From Isoetes taiwanensis (Eukaryota; Streptophyta; Lycopodiopsida; Isoetales; Isoetaceae): a stretch of 64,000 bases of DNA. Of this stretch, positions 25,382-39,342 are shown one piece after another. The position numbers were made by a program, and so were the translations under genes. Where the stretch lies: assembly GCA_021234155.1 (NCBI GenBank), contig JAJEKV010000330.1, forward strand, positions 252,001 through 316,000. The letters run 5' to 3'. The stretch's first letter is position 1; every line of letters starts with the position of its first letter. The notes under the pieces are model-generated. The model saw only the letters and a program-made list of their open reading frames with translations, searched no databases and had not been told where the DNA came from.

Positions 25382-26270
25382 TAATGATAAAGAAAAAATA
25401 TCTTGAAAATATGTAAACTCAAAAACAAAAGGGCAAAGACATATGGAAATGATGATTCAATAGTGTGATAAGTATCCAAATATTATGCAACTCATAAGAA
25501 ATATATAAACATATAAAATATAGCCCACTCAAAAAACTAAAGACGCAGCTCACCCGGATTGAGTTTTAAAGATATAATGCCTATCCATAGAATCATTCAA
25601 CTCAAACAAGAAAATGCAAAGAAATATGTCAAAAAAAACAATAGCAATATGCGAGATCATCATAATCATTGAAAAAAAAAAAAAATGTGGCAACTTATAT
25701 AAAGGATGCATCAAATCCCAATGTACAAGAATATAAATATCATGCAACCAGAAATTGAAAATTGAAAGGCAAAAAGTTCCACAAGTTTCACCATATGAAT
25801 AGAATAGAAAAAACAGACCCAAGGTAGATGACAGATGTGACATCCAGGGATGTGCGAGAACTTCATGAATCGATGAAGATGCCCATGTCACAAATCACAT
25901 CTTCCCAAGGATGGCAAAACCACTACAAACTAGCAACAAGATTAGAGAAGGTATCTCCAACAATTATGATGCTTTTCGTGTGCTCAGTCCACATGCAGAA
26001 TGTCAAAAGAGAAAAGAAAATATGTGCTTTTAAGAAGCAACAATGCTAGATCCTCCCAATTCAATACATGACTATTATGATAAAAAAGAAAACAAACTTC
26101 CTAAAACCCGAATTTCGTCGAATCTAGGTAAACATAAATCCAAATTCTTGACATACCTATAGGAAAGTTGGTCACAAAAGAATAAAGAGATGGTTGAAGA
26201 AATGTAACATGCGGTAGAAAATATGTCTCAAAACACCTAAATGGAATGTCAATGGGAAAGATCAGCCACA

Positions 26271-26272
<2 letters not shown>
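25382..26272. other. Non-coding stretch, no gene recognised
   Basis: AT-rich. No motif-bearing frame was seen. Confidence 0.4.
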
Positions 26273-26313
<41 letters not shown>

Positions 26314-26351
26314 AGGGAGAGGGAGAGGGGGAGAGAGAGAGAGAGAGAGAT
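26273..26351. repeat. (GA)n / (GGGAGA)n microsatellite
   Basis: Alternating GA with an interior GGGAGA hexamer block. The Glu-Arg or Ser-Leu open frames across it are repeat artefacts. Confidence 0.95.
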
Positions 26352-26458
26352 GCGCTGGCCACATGGGGGTTGAGAGATGATTTGAGAGATGGGGAGAGAT
26401 GGGAGATGGCGAGAGATGAAGGGAGAGTCAAAAATTTGGCTCTCCCTTTGAGAGACAA

Positions 26459-26486
26459 AACGCCCCTAACTATTGTTAGGGGCGTT
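26459..26486. repeat. Perfect hairpin with 12-bp arms
   Basis: AACGCCCCTAAC, a TATT loop, then GTTAGGGGCGTT. TTA followed by GGGGCGTT resembles a PIF/Harbinger target site plus terminus, but no matching partner was found near 32.4 kb, so an element end is not established. Confidence 0.5.
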
Positions 26487-26805
26487 CCCATTAACCCCCT
26501 CGCCTGTTTTATGGTTAGGGGCATAACGGCCGGTTTTTGAGTTTTGGTGCCCAAAAACTCTCCCGGAAATTGAGCCACCAATTCCGACCCCTTCAAGAAA
26601 TGATCCCCTGTTCTTTGATTTGCCCGCACACCTCCTGCTCCAATTCCGCATTAGGGTGTCGAGATCGGCCTTGCAATCCAAAATCCTCAAGCATTGGCAT
26701 TAAGATTTCGGCTCTCAGGTTTGGAATCCTTCTTGTAAATTTCTGATTTAAATTGTGTTCAAGAAGTAATTTACTGTCAAATTCTGTTACAACAGACTCT
26801 AAATC

Positions 26806-27949
26806 ATGACTAGAGCTTCTACATCTGCTCTTCCAGCAACCACGAAACCCTTTGTGCCCCCTAGAACCGAGAAATTGCCTTCTAAGAGGCCGAAGAAGAT
26901 GACTGGTCAAATTCCTGAATCTGATGCATTGCAGATCAGCTCTCAGCCTGAAGGTGCAAAGGATTGCAATCCGAGGAAGCAGAAAAAGGCAGGGGCTCCA
27001 AATCCTGGTGAGTCGATGCCCCCTGGTAATTCTTTGGCCTTGATTGTTCATGGAAGTGATGCTGATGCCATTCAAAGCAAGAAAAGAAAGCGTCCTATTG
27101 ATTGGTCTGATAATGCAATTGGCACAATGCTTTCCTTGATGAAAGAATATAAAGTTCATAATAATGGAAACATTAATCTGTCCGCCAGTAAGTGGAGAGA
27201 GATCATGATAAAACTTCGACATTCAGTAGAGGGCTTAGAAGATTTAAGGCAATTGAGAAACAAATGGGATTAGGGATGAAAAAGAAGCTTCAGAGAGGAC
27301 TGGTGCAGAACCTTCGAGTTGGCCATGGTTTGAAGTCATGGAAGATTTAAAGCACGGACAGACTAATGAGAGAGACATACCTGGTGGTGGAGATGATGGA
27401 ACTTTTGGTCCCGAGGCATTTGAAGAAGCTGATATGTTCACAAATGAATTTATGTCTCAAGCATTCTATGAGATAATTGGCACTGAAGCTTCATTTGTTG
27501 AAGAGGAATTTGTGAATGTTGAGAATAATGGTGGTGTTGTTCTGCCAGGTCCATCTGATCCAATTGGCAATGGCGGTAAGGACACTTCTAGTGCTCAAAA
27601 AGAAAATGGTGGGAAAGAGACTCCAAGTGGCTGCAATATTTCTGATACAAGCCCAAGATCTGCTGCTTGCAATAAACCAGGAGTGTATGGGAAGCCAACA
27701 ACCAAAAGAAGATCTCGAGTTCATATAGATGAAGATATTGCAGCAGGCATATCTAAAATGGCAAACAGTTTTGGGGAAAATGAAGCAAGGAAATTGGAGT
27801 TCATGAGGGAGGATTCTGTGAAGAAGGCAGAATTGATCAAAGAATTAGAGACAATGAGATCAGCTAACATGACACAAAGCATTTGTCAGATGACAAAAGA
27901 TACCCTCCTGGAGATTTCCAAGCTTGCTTCATCGAAATCAAATTCCTAA
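26806..27949 (+). pseudogene. SANT/trihelix-like protein of a PIF/Harbinger element, frameshifted
   Basis: The first frame (26806-27273) has a basic, proline-rich N-terminus. It ends with a SANT/Myb-like block of spaced tryptophans: IDWSDNAIGTMLSLMKEY, then SASKWREIMIKLR, then LRQLRNKW. Reading stops at 27273. The protein clearly continues in another frame from about 27273 (IRDEKEASERTGAEPSSW) through the 203-residue frame ending at 27949. One small indel near 27268 therefore breaks it, or it marks a sequencing error. The second half is acidic, then Lys/Arg-rich, with a C-terminal helix. PIF/Harbinger elements encode such a Myb/SANT protein that helps the nuclease bind the element ends. The HARBI1-like gene 3 kb away on the opposite strand fits this. 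Confidence 0.7.
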
Positions 27950-29654
27950 ATTGAGGTATTTCGAGGTTTTTCACCTATCAATTCTATATTACTTTTTACA
28001 TTTATTACGTAATACTTTCATTCTGATAATTGCGTTATTTTGAGTTTCGAAGTTTCTTTATTCTGAGTTTTTCTCATATTGTCTCATGTGATGTAATGTA
28101 GGTCATTTTCAATTCAATAGGAATTTTTCTATTTGCAAACTGAAGTCGTCTGACATAACACTCTGCCCCATTAGTTCAAATCCAATAACATGCTTGTTAT
28201 TGGTCTGGTAGTCATATAATTCCAATATATGATTTGGACCACTATAGATTACGGTCCAATGTACCATCAGCCAATGACACATCAATGCACCCTGGTATAT
28301 ATTGTGCCCACATTATTTCTTCCTTTTTCTATTGAGGAGATGGCGAGGGCGAAAGTAGTAGTGAGGAGGCGCTTGATTCGCCGTTTGCCATCTCCATCTT
28401 CTTCAAGCTCCTCAAGCTCTGACCATATGCATGTCCCTTGGTAGTGCAAACTCTGCATGCACAGTAGAGCAGAATGAGGTTTCCATTCTGCAAACAAGGA
28501 AGATCCACAATTCCATTACTGCACAAGCTTTTGTGCAGTATCTGGATATGGGGACGGTCAGAATCGATGAGGAGTTGTTCAACTGGGCTATGCATGCACC
28601 TGTGCGACAAAAGGTGCATGTGGAGTTCACATTCGTGAAGATTTCTGGTGCTTGGGTGCTCATGGAGATCAGAACTCCGACAAAGAGTTGTGTGGCTTGT
28701 TGAAGACGCCCTGCCATATTTTTTTTTTTATTGCTGGCTACTGTAAACCACTACCGAGGAAGATGATCCTTTGTTTGTACTTATGTTGTTTTAAGATGAT
28801 CCAACTCGGATTCTCTCAACTCTCGGCTAAAAATATCCTCTAATATAACCTCCCTGCAGAAATAGCTTGGCTTAGTTCAGTCTGCTTGTAATCCTGTGCT
28901 TTTTTTGTAGCACAACTTTTGTATATTACAGCGTTTACCTAAATGAAAGTTTTTTATGTGAAAGCAAACGATCTTGTACTGGTTCTTAGTTTTTTTTCGT
29001 ACTACTAAGAGGTTTCTGGTTTCTGTGTACAGATTGTCTTGCAAGGAGTCATTGTCTTGCACTCTTTTAACGGTTTAACAGGGATCTTAAAGTTTTAGCA
29101 ATGTTGCTTTAGATTTGTAACAGAAAAGCAAGTAACAGAAAAGCAAATGTTACTTTAGGTTTGCTACTCACGTTTCTGTAAAAGCAAGTAACAGAAACTG
29201 TACTTTGTTGATCAGTTAGTAAAAAGTTCACTATTTGTGAAATAATTTGTGCACAGATTTGACATCCTGGAGTCACTGTCATTGAAGGAGTCATTGTATT
29301 GCACTATTCTAAAGGTTAAACAGGGATCTTTAAGTTTGTAGCATTGTTACTGCAAGGTTTGTAAGAGAAAAGCAAGTAACTTTAGGCTAGTTACTAAATG
29401 CATTACGTAATACCAAGTAACAAAAAATGTACTATGTCACAATGCACATTTCAATACACATTTCAATGCCATAATGCACAATGCAGAATTCACAACTCAC
29501 AATTCACAATACACAACATATCCAACTCAATATTATGTGAACATCACATGCAAATATAGCTCTACATACACATACCTGTTTCACATATAAAATCAGTTTT
29601 CCAACCTCTAGTTTATCATCAGCATACAAGAAATTGAGTTCACAAACAAAGTAA
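27950..29654. other. Non-coding spacer with a 245-bp-period duplication
   Basis: A plus-strand frame at 28431-28703 is open but has no motif I recognise. The block at 29040-29400 contains two diverged copies of about 245 bp (landmarks GGAGTCATTGTNTTGCACT, CAGGGATCTT, GAAAAGCAAGTAAC). No RNA gene was seen. Confidence 0.45.
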
Positions 29655-30012
29655 TCGCATCGATCCGAGACATCGGATCGCCATTCTAGAATGGGACGAG
29701 CATGCATGTCATGCATGCATGCGGGCGGCGCATGCCCGTTTTGGTTGGGAGTTCGCTATTTCAGGCGCGTTTCTGCATCCACGTCTCATCGGCGCTTCCT
29801 CTTCTCTCAGCAGTACCTTATTCTCTTTGAATTGTTTCCAGGCAGGGGAGGGGCTTCTTCCTGCCTGGTTTAGCCAATTTGGCGTATCTTTCAGGCTATC
29901 CTTTACCGGCCTTTGGCCTCGTCCTGTGACCTTCGTCCTCGATCCTAGTTTGTAAGGAAGTTCTCTGGTAGTCGGGCGGTTTGTTGGTTTCTTGCGAGTC
30001 CCATTCTAGAAT
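29655..30012 (+). repeat. Repeat unit bounded by TTCTAGAA palindromes, copy 1
   Basis: It starts TCGCATCGATCCGAGACATC, then CCATTCTAGAATGG. It ends GAGTCCCATTCTAGAAT. The first 177 bp recur at 30013-30189, and the last about 34 bp recur at 30688-30721. CATTCTAGAATGGGAC at the left and its inverse at the right act like short terminal inverted repeats. Confidence 0.7.
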
Positions 30013-30721
30013 CGCATCGATCCGAGACATCGGATTGCCATTCTAGAATGGGACGAGCATGCATGTCATGCATGCATGCGGGCGGCGCATGCCCGTTTTG
30101 GTTGGGAGTTCGCTATTTCAGGCGCGTTTCTGCATCCACGTCTCATCGGCACTTCCTCTTCTCTCAGCAGTACCTTATTCTCTTTGAACCCACCCTCCCC
30201 CCCTTCTTTGTTTATTATATTTTGTACAAGTTAATTTATCATGTTTTTCCACCCATTTGGGTGATGCTTTTTTCCACCCATTTTGGGTGATGCTTTTCCA
30301 CCCTCTGGGTGATGCTATTCTCTGGTATGTTTTCTCGTTTGTTGTGTTGGTGATGTGCAGGTACAGGTTGGCGAGCGGCATCTGTTTCGACTTCTCCATG
30401 CGGGGATTTTTGGGAGCGATTCTATGCCTTACGTTTGTCTAAGCCCCTTGCCGAAGGCTTATCACTAGGGTTTTTCCTCGAAAACCCGAAAGGGCGGGGT
30501 TTTTTAATCCCGGTGATAAGCTTTCGGCAGGTACATCAGCCACTCATCTATTAGCATTGTATTTTTTGGGGTCCAAATGATATAATTGGATTTTCCCTTT
30601 ATTTTTCGTGGGTAGTTCGCATGTGTGCGGCTACCCACTGTCCTCCATTGTAGAAAATCTGCTGAGATGAATGAGAAGCCTATGGCAGTTTGTTGGTTTC
30701 TTGCGAGTCCCATTCTAGAAT
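30013..30721 (+). repeat. Repeat unit copy 2, with inserted internal DNA
   Basis: It shares the first 177 bp and the last about 34 bp with the unit at 29655-30012. The middle is different and includes a C-rich tract (30187-30202), a CACCCATTTGGGTGATGCTT minisatellite (about 30250-30315) and the hairpin at 30450-30528. The two units abut. Confidence 0.65.
30450..30528 (+). ncRNA. Candidate structured hairpin element
   Basis: GCCGAAGGCTTATCAC (30450-30465) pairs with GTGATAAGCTTTCGGC (30513-30528), 16-bp arms with one mismatch. The interior has TTTTTCCTCGAAAACCC and GGGGTTTTTTAATCCCGG. The interior matches the loops at 47746-47800 (minus strand) and, more weakly, 20325-20390 (minus strand). 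The outer stems differ in sequence but still pair at 47.7 kb. Expression and function are unknown. It may be a shared retroposon domain. Confidence 0.4.
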
Positions 30722-30989
30722 GTGTGCTTAAGTTTGCACCATTTGCTGAAAACAGCAATTAATGTCCTCGTGTTACACAGCAGAAAGTGAGAACAAGAAA
30801 ACTTTGATTATTTCAACCATGTAAGATTGCTGCACATTTTGCATAACAGATGTATGCATTATGTACCAATTATTTAGAAAAACTCTATCTGCATTTACTT
30901 GTTCCAAATTCTGGAATATGACATGTCGAATTTGATCCCCTTCTTTCTTCATCCTTTTGTTCATTACCTCAGTCTCATAATATTCAATT

Positions 30990-32342
30990 TCAGGTATATC
31001 CTGGTTGCAATGGCAAGTAATCCAGCTGAAGATCTTGCATGATACAAAAGTTCCACAAGACACAAGTAGCATGGATTATTTTGGCTGCTCTACCAACATG
31101 GATAGGCAATGCCTTTAAAATTCTGAATTTTTCTTTTATGATACCAAAACCATTTTCTACACACACTCTACCTCTGCAGATCCTTTTATTAAATCTGCCA
31201 TAGGCTCCCTTTCCATCAGGGAAAACTTTAATCAGAAATCTTCGAGAGGGATATGCTGAATCCCCAAGCAACATTTGTGGAATTGTAACAACCACCTCCT
31301 GATCAGTCATTTGACCCTGACTAATCCTTTTGCCTGTCATCTGAACAGTAGGCTCTTGCATAATCTGTTTGGCTGCCAACCTCTTGTATAACAAACTTTT
31401 CTTGAATTGATTAGCATCATGCACAGAACCAGTCCTATTTACACAAACATTAATAAAGAGTCTTTGGTGAGTAACCACACCTTGCATAAGGTAGGAATGT
31501 CTTTTGTGCCTGGAATAATAGTCATCACCCTTGTCTTTGCTCCATGGTTTTCTGTACAAATATATATGAGATCCATCAACAGCTCCAAATATATTTGGTA
31601 TACCTGTTGCATCTTCAAAATCTTTGTTTATGTCCAACAATCTTTGGCCTGTTGGTAAAGCAATGAACCTCTTATAAAGCATAGTCTTGGATGCCAAAAC
31701 CAGAGTTATTTTTTTCGTGTATTTCTGCACAGTAGCTTTACCTACATAAAATCTTTGACCTACATGCAGGGGTTTCTCACCATGTGCTAAGAAATAAAGC
31801 ACCATGGCCACTGCTTTCCTGGGATCAACAGGCGGTCTGACCTTCATTCCAGGTCTGATTAAGTAAGGCACAATTAGGCCAACTAAATTCTCAAATGCAG
31901 CCCTCTTCATCCGATAGAACTGGTGCCACATATCATCCTCAAAAGAGGGGAGGCAATTCCAGGCGTGATTATCAATGTTGTCCCACTGTGTTGTCTGCCT
32001 TGGACATACCCAAAATCTTCGGGGAGGCCTCCTTAATCTCGGACAAGCTGCTAGAAAGAGTGTGGATGCTGCACACATGTAATTAATATTATCTTCTACC
32101 TCTGCATTCTGCTCTAAAATGTCCATTGATCCATCTCGTTCGTTCTTTTGTACCAGATGTAGACAGTAGCTTTGGAAAGCCAAGCCTAGTTGAATAGCCC
32201 TCAAAAGCATGGCAATCATGCCCAAAATGACCGGGTCCATCAAATAATGCCAATCCCGGCCGAGAAATCTGATTGTGGAGTTGAGATTGAAGAAAAATGG
32301 CTGCTGGACACAAAATATGGGACAACAGAAACTGGAAAACAA
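30990..32342 (-). CDS. HARBI1-like DDE transposase of a PIF/Harbinger element
   Basis: A 450-residue uninterrupted frame. The nuclease core shows the DDE triad in its usual settings: D256 in FGAVDGSHIY, D361 in LLGDSAYPSRRFL, and E396 in RVCVENGFGIIKEKFRIL. Upstream are the expected blocks PPVDPRKAVAMVLYFLAHG and FYVGKATVQKYTKKI, the helix-turn-helix-like part. This family cuts and pastes PIF/Harbinger elements at TTA sites and usually works with a separate Myb/SANT protein, which lies divergently at 26806-27949. The first about 50 residues look less conserved, so the true start may lie at a later Met. The absence of stops suggests the gene is recent or still functional. Terminal inverted repeats were not found. 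Confidence 0.93.
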   Translation of the reverse strand: MFSSFCCPIFCVQQPFFFNLNSTIRFLGRDWHYLMDPVILGMIAMLLRAIQLGLAFQSYCLHLVQKNERDGSMDILEQNAEVEDNINYMCAASTLFLAACPRLRRPPRRFWVCPRQTTQWDNIDNHAWNCLPSFEDDMWHQFYRMKRAAFENLVGLIVPYLIRPGMKVRPPVDPRKAVAMVLYFLAHGEKPLHVGQRFYVGKATVQKYTKKITLVLASKTMLYKRFIALPTGQRLLDINKDFEDATGIPNIFGAVDGSHIYLYRKPWSKDKGDDYYSRHKRHSYLMQGVVTHQRLFINVCVNRTGSVHDANQFKKSLLYKRLAAKQIMQEPTVQMTGKRISQGQMTDQEVVVTIPQMLLGDSAYPSRRFLIKVFPDGKGAYGRFNKRICRGRVCVENGFGIIKEKFRILKALPIHVGRAAKIIHATCVLWNFCIMQDLQLDYLPLQPGYT

Positions 32343-32590
32343 TGATATGGGATATTTCGGTACTCACCAGGAGGCAAAATCTTGACTGTGGAATAATTCG
32401 AGCTTGGAGCTGGCGCTAAGGAAGAGGCGGGAAGAAAAATTCCGGTGGATTACCTCCCTTTCCGGTGGATCTCCCTCCTAACGGGCCAGTTAGAGGACGA
32501 GCTCTCATACGATATATTTTTTATATCAGGCATACGATATATTTTTATCTCTCGTCATATACGACGAGAGATAAAAAAAGTGTATGTGGC

Positions 32591-35547
<2,957 letters not shown>

Positions 35548-36728
35548 AAATGAAATGAAATGAAATGAAAATGTATAACATCACGTCTGCAGACCACTAG
35601 GTCTATGAGACGTTCAATAAGTACAATCAACATTGTAAAAAATATCTTCTAATGCATCTTCAGATAGAGATGCATTAGTACTCTCCCACTCATCCTCCAT
35701 TCCCCCTTTGCAATTATACAATTTCAATAAGTGATCTCTATGCTCTAGCACGTCGATGATAAATTGTCCTACCTTAGAGCTTGGTAGGTCAAAAAACCCC
35801 CTCAAATCATCACCAGTAACTTGGTGTTTGCACCTGAGATGTGCATATGCTGAACATCGTAGAAGCGTATGTGCTTCATCCTCAATGGCATTCACATCAC
35901 ACAGCTTACATACTCTCAAAGCATGAGGAATATGATTCCAACGTCCTACTTCCACCCCCAGTCTGTGTGAACTAAGCCTCATTCTACTGATGGCATGTCT
36001 GAGCTTAACTGAAATTCCCATTTCGAGGTACTTTGGTGATTGCAGCTGAGGATTAATAAACTGCCTGTAATACTCTTTTTTTACTTCTGGAACACGCCAT
36101 GATTTTTCTGCCACATGTTCTTGTACCCAAGCTCTCAAATCATCATGATGTGCAAGAAGATCGTGAGGATTAAGATCCCACTTTCTCATCCAGATCTCGA
36201 CTTCCGCATACCAGCCTTTATGTCTAGTCGCCTCCAAAGCCATATTGGGTAAACTATGATTTTGTCTCTCAATTTGCACTTTGTATACATAAGAAAGAGT
36301 TCTATACAGTGCTTCTGCCTCTAAAGATACCATCCCACATTCTGCTAGTAACATATCATATGGGGTCTGCGCTTTAACTCCCAATTTCTGTCCTAAAAAA
36401 CTTTTTTTGAACTTTTTCAATTTTCTTCCAAGTGTCTTCTGCCAAACCAGGTGCCCATACCTCACAGCCATACAGCAGTACCGATTGTACCAATACTGCG
36501 AACAATGTCTTTTTGAGGCTAAAATTCCAGATTTCGGCTTTAGCACTTCTACGCTGCATGCTGTAGAGAGCCTTCAGACCACCATTGACCCTTTGTTCCA
36601 CTGCTTGATTCCAGCTAGGACTCTTGTCTACCTGAACGCCCAAATATTTGTATGAATCTACAATTTCCACCTGCTCCTCTTTGTAATAAAACTTAAGGTG
36701 ATCCACTTTAAGAGCCCCAAATACAATC
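35548..36728 (-). mobile_element. LINE 2, 5'-truncated
   Basis: Same family as LINE 1. It has a (CATTT)n tail on the minus strand (plus-strand 35548-35575), then the hairpin CGTCT-GCAGACC...GGTCTATG-AGACG (35583-35612), then coding sequence. The 5' end stops at a (GGTTTT)n block. Only the end of the RT and the C-terminal region remain. Confidence 0.8.
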
Positions 36729-36823
36729 AATTTGGTTTTGGTTTGGTTTTGGTTTTTGTTTTGGTTTTGGTTTTGGTTTTGGTTTTGGTTTTGGTTTTGG
36801 TTTTGGTCATGTGTGATAATCAA
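35614..36823 (-). pseudogene. LINE reverse transcriptase C-terminal half, frameshifted
   Basis: 36823-36374 encodes the RT thumb region (VDSYKYLGVQVDKSPSWNQA, then VLLYGCEVWAPGLAEDTWKK). An overlapping frame, 36546-35614, continues with GMVSLEAEALYRTLSYVYKV, RMRLSSHRLGVEVGRWNHIP and a Cys-rich CKLCDVNAIEDEAHTLLRC. A frameshift around 36400-36500 joins the two. The N-terminal NQNQNQ run is translated hexanucleotide repeat and not real. Sequence similarity to LINE 1 is clear but moderate, so the two are separate insertions. Confidence 0.88.
36729..36806. repeat. (GGTTTT)n hexanucleotide repeat
   Basis: About 12 units, with imperfect ones at the left. It forms the junction between LINE 2 (-) and the copia fragment (+). 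Confidence 0.95.
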
Positions 36824-37048
36824 AGTACGATTGCATTAACAAAAGATGAGGTTTTCCATTCTAAATCTAAACATATTGAGCTTGACTATCATTATATCAA
36901 GTTGGAAATACGAAAGAAGACTATTGTGCTTAAATATTGTCCAACGTCAACGATGGTTGCTGACATCTTCACCAAAGCATTAGGACTTCAGAAACAAGAG
37001 ACGTGCAAAGCAGCTCTTGGAATTGTTGAATCTTTTGTTGTTACTTGA
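36807..37048 (+). pseudogene. Ty1/copia RNase H C-terminal fragment
   Basis: MCDNQSTIALTKDEVFHSKS followed by KHIELDYHYIKLEI and VADIFTKAL is the unmistakable end of a plant copia polyprotein (RNase H). Everything upstream is missing, cut by the hexanucleotide repeat. The stop at 37048 is the natural polyprotein end. Downstream, the purine tract GATGCAGGGAGGGA (37122-37135) precedes TGGTTGGAGGCATC, the likely start of its 3' LTR. Confidence 0.9.
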
Positions 37049-37202
37049 GTTGTTCTGAAAGTGCTTGGGTTTTTTCCTTTTAACCCACAAAAGGTTTTTT
37101 TTATCCAAGCACTAGATTAAAGATGCAGGGAGGGATGGTTGGAGGCATCATTAAATATGAGATACAATTATTTTGTTTAAAAGGCTAAAGTTGCAGGGAG
37201 GG

Positions 37203-37694
37203 TGTTTGGAATCTCCTTTCTATAGGAGATATTTCACCTTTACCTTTTGCCATATATGGCACGTGTTTCACATATAGCACTCTTGCCTATTGTGGCACTA
37301 GCCTAATTGTGGCGCATATTGATGTATAAATATGTATCAACTGTTGGGGTTGTCACCACTCACCACACTTGTCACCACTCACCACTCACCACACTCACCA
37401 CTATTGAGGTGGTATAGAAGATAGTATACCGTATATGGAGGGATATACGCCCATGCACGCGTGCAGGATTTTTGCATGTATGCATTATGGTGTGCAGGAG
37501 GCATTATGATCACTGTATTATCTGAGCAGAGAGAGAAGAACAGAGAGAGACGGTGTATTGAGAGAGAGCATTTTGCTTGATCTAGCTATGGAGATGATGA
37601 TTCTTTGTGTTGTGCATTGCCTTGATCTGATAGATTGAGCTTGGATTGTTGGGTTTTTCATCCTTCTTGCAAGGTTAGAATTCAGGCTCTAACA
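37203..37694 (+). repeat. LTR of a gypsy-like retrotransposon
   Basis: Begins TGTTTGGAATCTCC after the purine run AAAGTTGCAGGGAGGG and ends GGCTCTAACA, giving TG...CA borders and 492 bp. A primer-binding site follows 3 nt later. The left border is less certain, because a copia 3' LTR may start at 37136 and be fused to it. Confidence 0.6.
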
Positions 37695-37697
37695 ATT

Positions 37698-37711
37698 TGG
37701 CGACCACGGTG
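37698..37711 (+). promoter_or_regulatory. Primer-binding site
   Basis: TTTGGCGACCACGGTGCTC follows the LTR. The TTTGGCGAC start is common to many plant gypsy elements. I cannot name the tRNA with certainty. Confidence 0.6.
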
Positions 37712-37886
37712 CTCGACAGACCATTGATCGGCAAGAATTTCTATTGAAAAAGGAGTTGTTACCATTGGTATTGGTGATCGTCGGTGAAAGAAATCCACAC
37801 CATTGAGAAAGGAGCAATTTCTTGTGTGAAGGGATTTTGCCATAAGTGATTTGCGGAGCAAAATTTGACAAGGGGAGCATAGTTTT

Positions 37887-39342
37887 ATGCCCAATGGGAG
37901 TAAGAAGGATATCCCACCAAGTTCCATCGTAACAAGAAGGGGACCGGTGAGTCAATCTTTGGGCTCAAAATTGCATCAAGATTCAATTTCGTTTTCAGAT
38001 TTGGGAGCAGATCTGGGGTCTAATTCTCAGATCCTGGAGGTTTTGATTCCATTTACCGATCTAGAAGGTAATCCAATTTCGTTTTTCAAATTGAAGGGAG
38101 ATTCAATTTCGTTTTCCAATTTCAAGAAACCCAAGAAGAGGCGTAGGTGGTCAGTATTACCACCTATGGTATGGGGTTTTAGACAATGGGGATTCCAAAG
38201 TTTGATGATCCGTGGATCGGGATCCTTTGAAGCATATTGTGAAGTTTGAGAGGTATTGCCCAAGAATGTAAGTTACCGGTGCCGATTACTTGCTTTGGTT
38301 TCATAGTTCTTTGCAAGATTCAGTGGAGGAATGGGCACAAACTCAGCCAGATACCATGACGTATCAGGAATTAAAGGAAGCTTTCATTGCTAATTATCAA
38401 GAAGTTCATGGTAAGGATAAGACTATGGAAAGGTGGACAAATTTCACACAAAAGGAAGATGAATCAATTAGAGAGTATAATCAGAGGTACATTGCGGTTC
38501 TCAAAGCCGTGGTTCATTGGAAGGTTGCCAGGAGTGATGAAATGGATATTCAATGGTATGTGAAGGGGCTGAAACGAGCTATTGCTCATAAGGTGAAGGC
38601 CAAACAGCCTACAATATTGCTAGAGGCACAAAAGTATGCTCTCAAGGCTGAAGATAAGCTGGGATATATTCATGAGGTTGCTGCTCCAGAGCATAAAACA
38701 GAGGATATTGCAGCCAAGATTTCTAAGCTTACAATTGGTGAGAAGCCAACGGAGGTGCAATTTATTACTTGTGAGTATTGTGGGTCTATTGGACATTCTG
38801 ATACTACATGTAGATTGTTGAAATTCTGCTCAAGATGCCAAATAAAGGGCCATAATGATCAAGAATGTAGGGAGAAGAGATTCTTTGAGAGGGCCAATTC
38901 GGTATTTGCTGTTATGCAACAAGCACCACCTATTCCTATTCAACCAATGCAGGCAGCACCTATCATGCCACAAGTTCCAATGATGCCACAAGCTCCAATT
39001 GCTCAACAAGTTCCAATGAGTTCCACACAAATGGTGCAGCCACAACAGGGATGGTATCCAAGTAAGGCTCCTTTGTATTGCAAGTTATGTGATAAATTCA
39101 AGCATGATGAGAGCACTTGTTGGAAAATCCATGGGAAACCAGAATGGACAACCAACAAGTATCCACCAAGGCAGCAAGTGTTTGAATCAGTACCTCTTCC
39201 TAATAATGATGTTCGCATTCAAGATGCAAAGTACATTGATAATCCTCAAGTTAAGTCTCTTATTGAGGAGCTTAAGAAGCAAGAGAAGGCAAAATCAGTA
39301 GTAAATTGTGGATTTGTTGAGGTAGATAGTGACCCATTTTAG
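37887..39342 (+). pseudogene. Gypsy-type gag, with frame break
   Basis: 37887-38249 encodes the N-terminal gag part. A frame break near 38250 separates it from the 350-residue frame at 38290-39342. That frame has the retrotransposon gag fold region (LQDSVEEWAQTQPDTMTYQE, then FTQKEDESIREYNQRYIAV) and three CX2CX4HX4C zinc knuckles at residues 161-174, 180-193 and 264-277, which would bind RNA during particle assembly. A Pro/Met/Gln-rich linker lies between the second and third knuckles. The frame stops at TAG (39340-39342), and pol-type sequence follows in the same frame. Confidence 0.85.

Noticed and set aside
26459-26486. Left terminal inverted repeat of the Harbinger element
   Set aside because: TTA plus GGGGCGTT looks right, but no inverted partner was found to the right of the transposase gene.
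26593-27222. 209-residue minus-strand frame
   Set aside because: Shadow of the plus-strand SANT-like gene, which carries the recognisable motifs.
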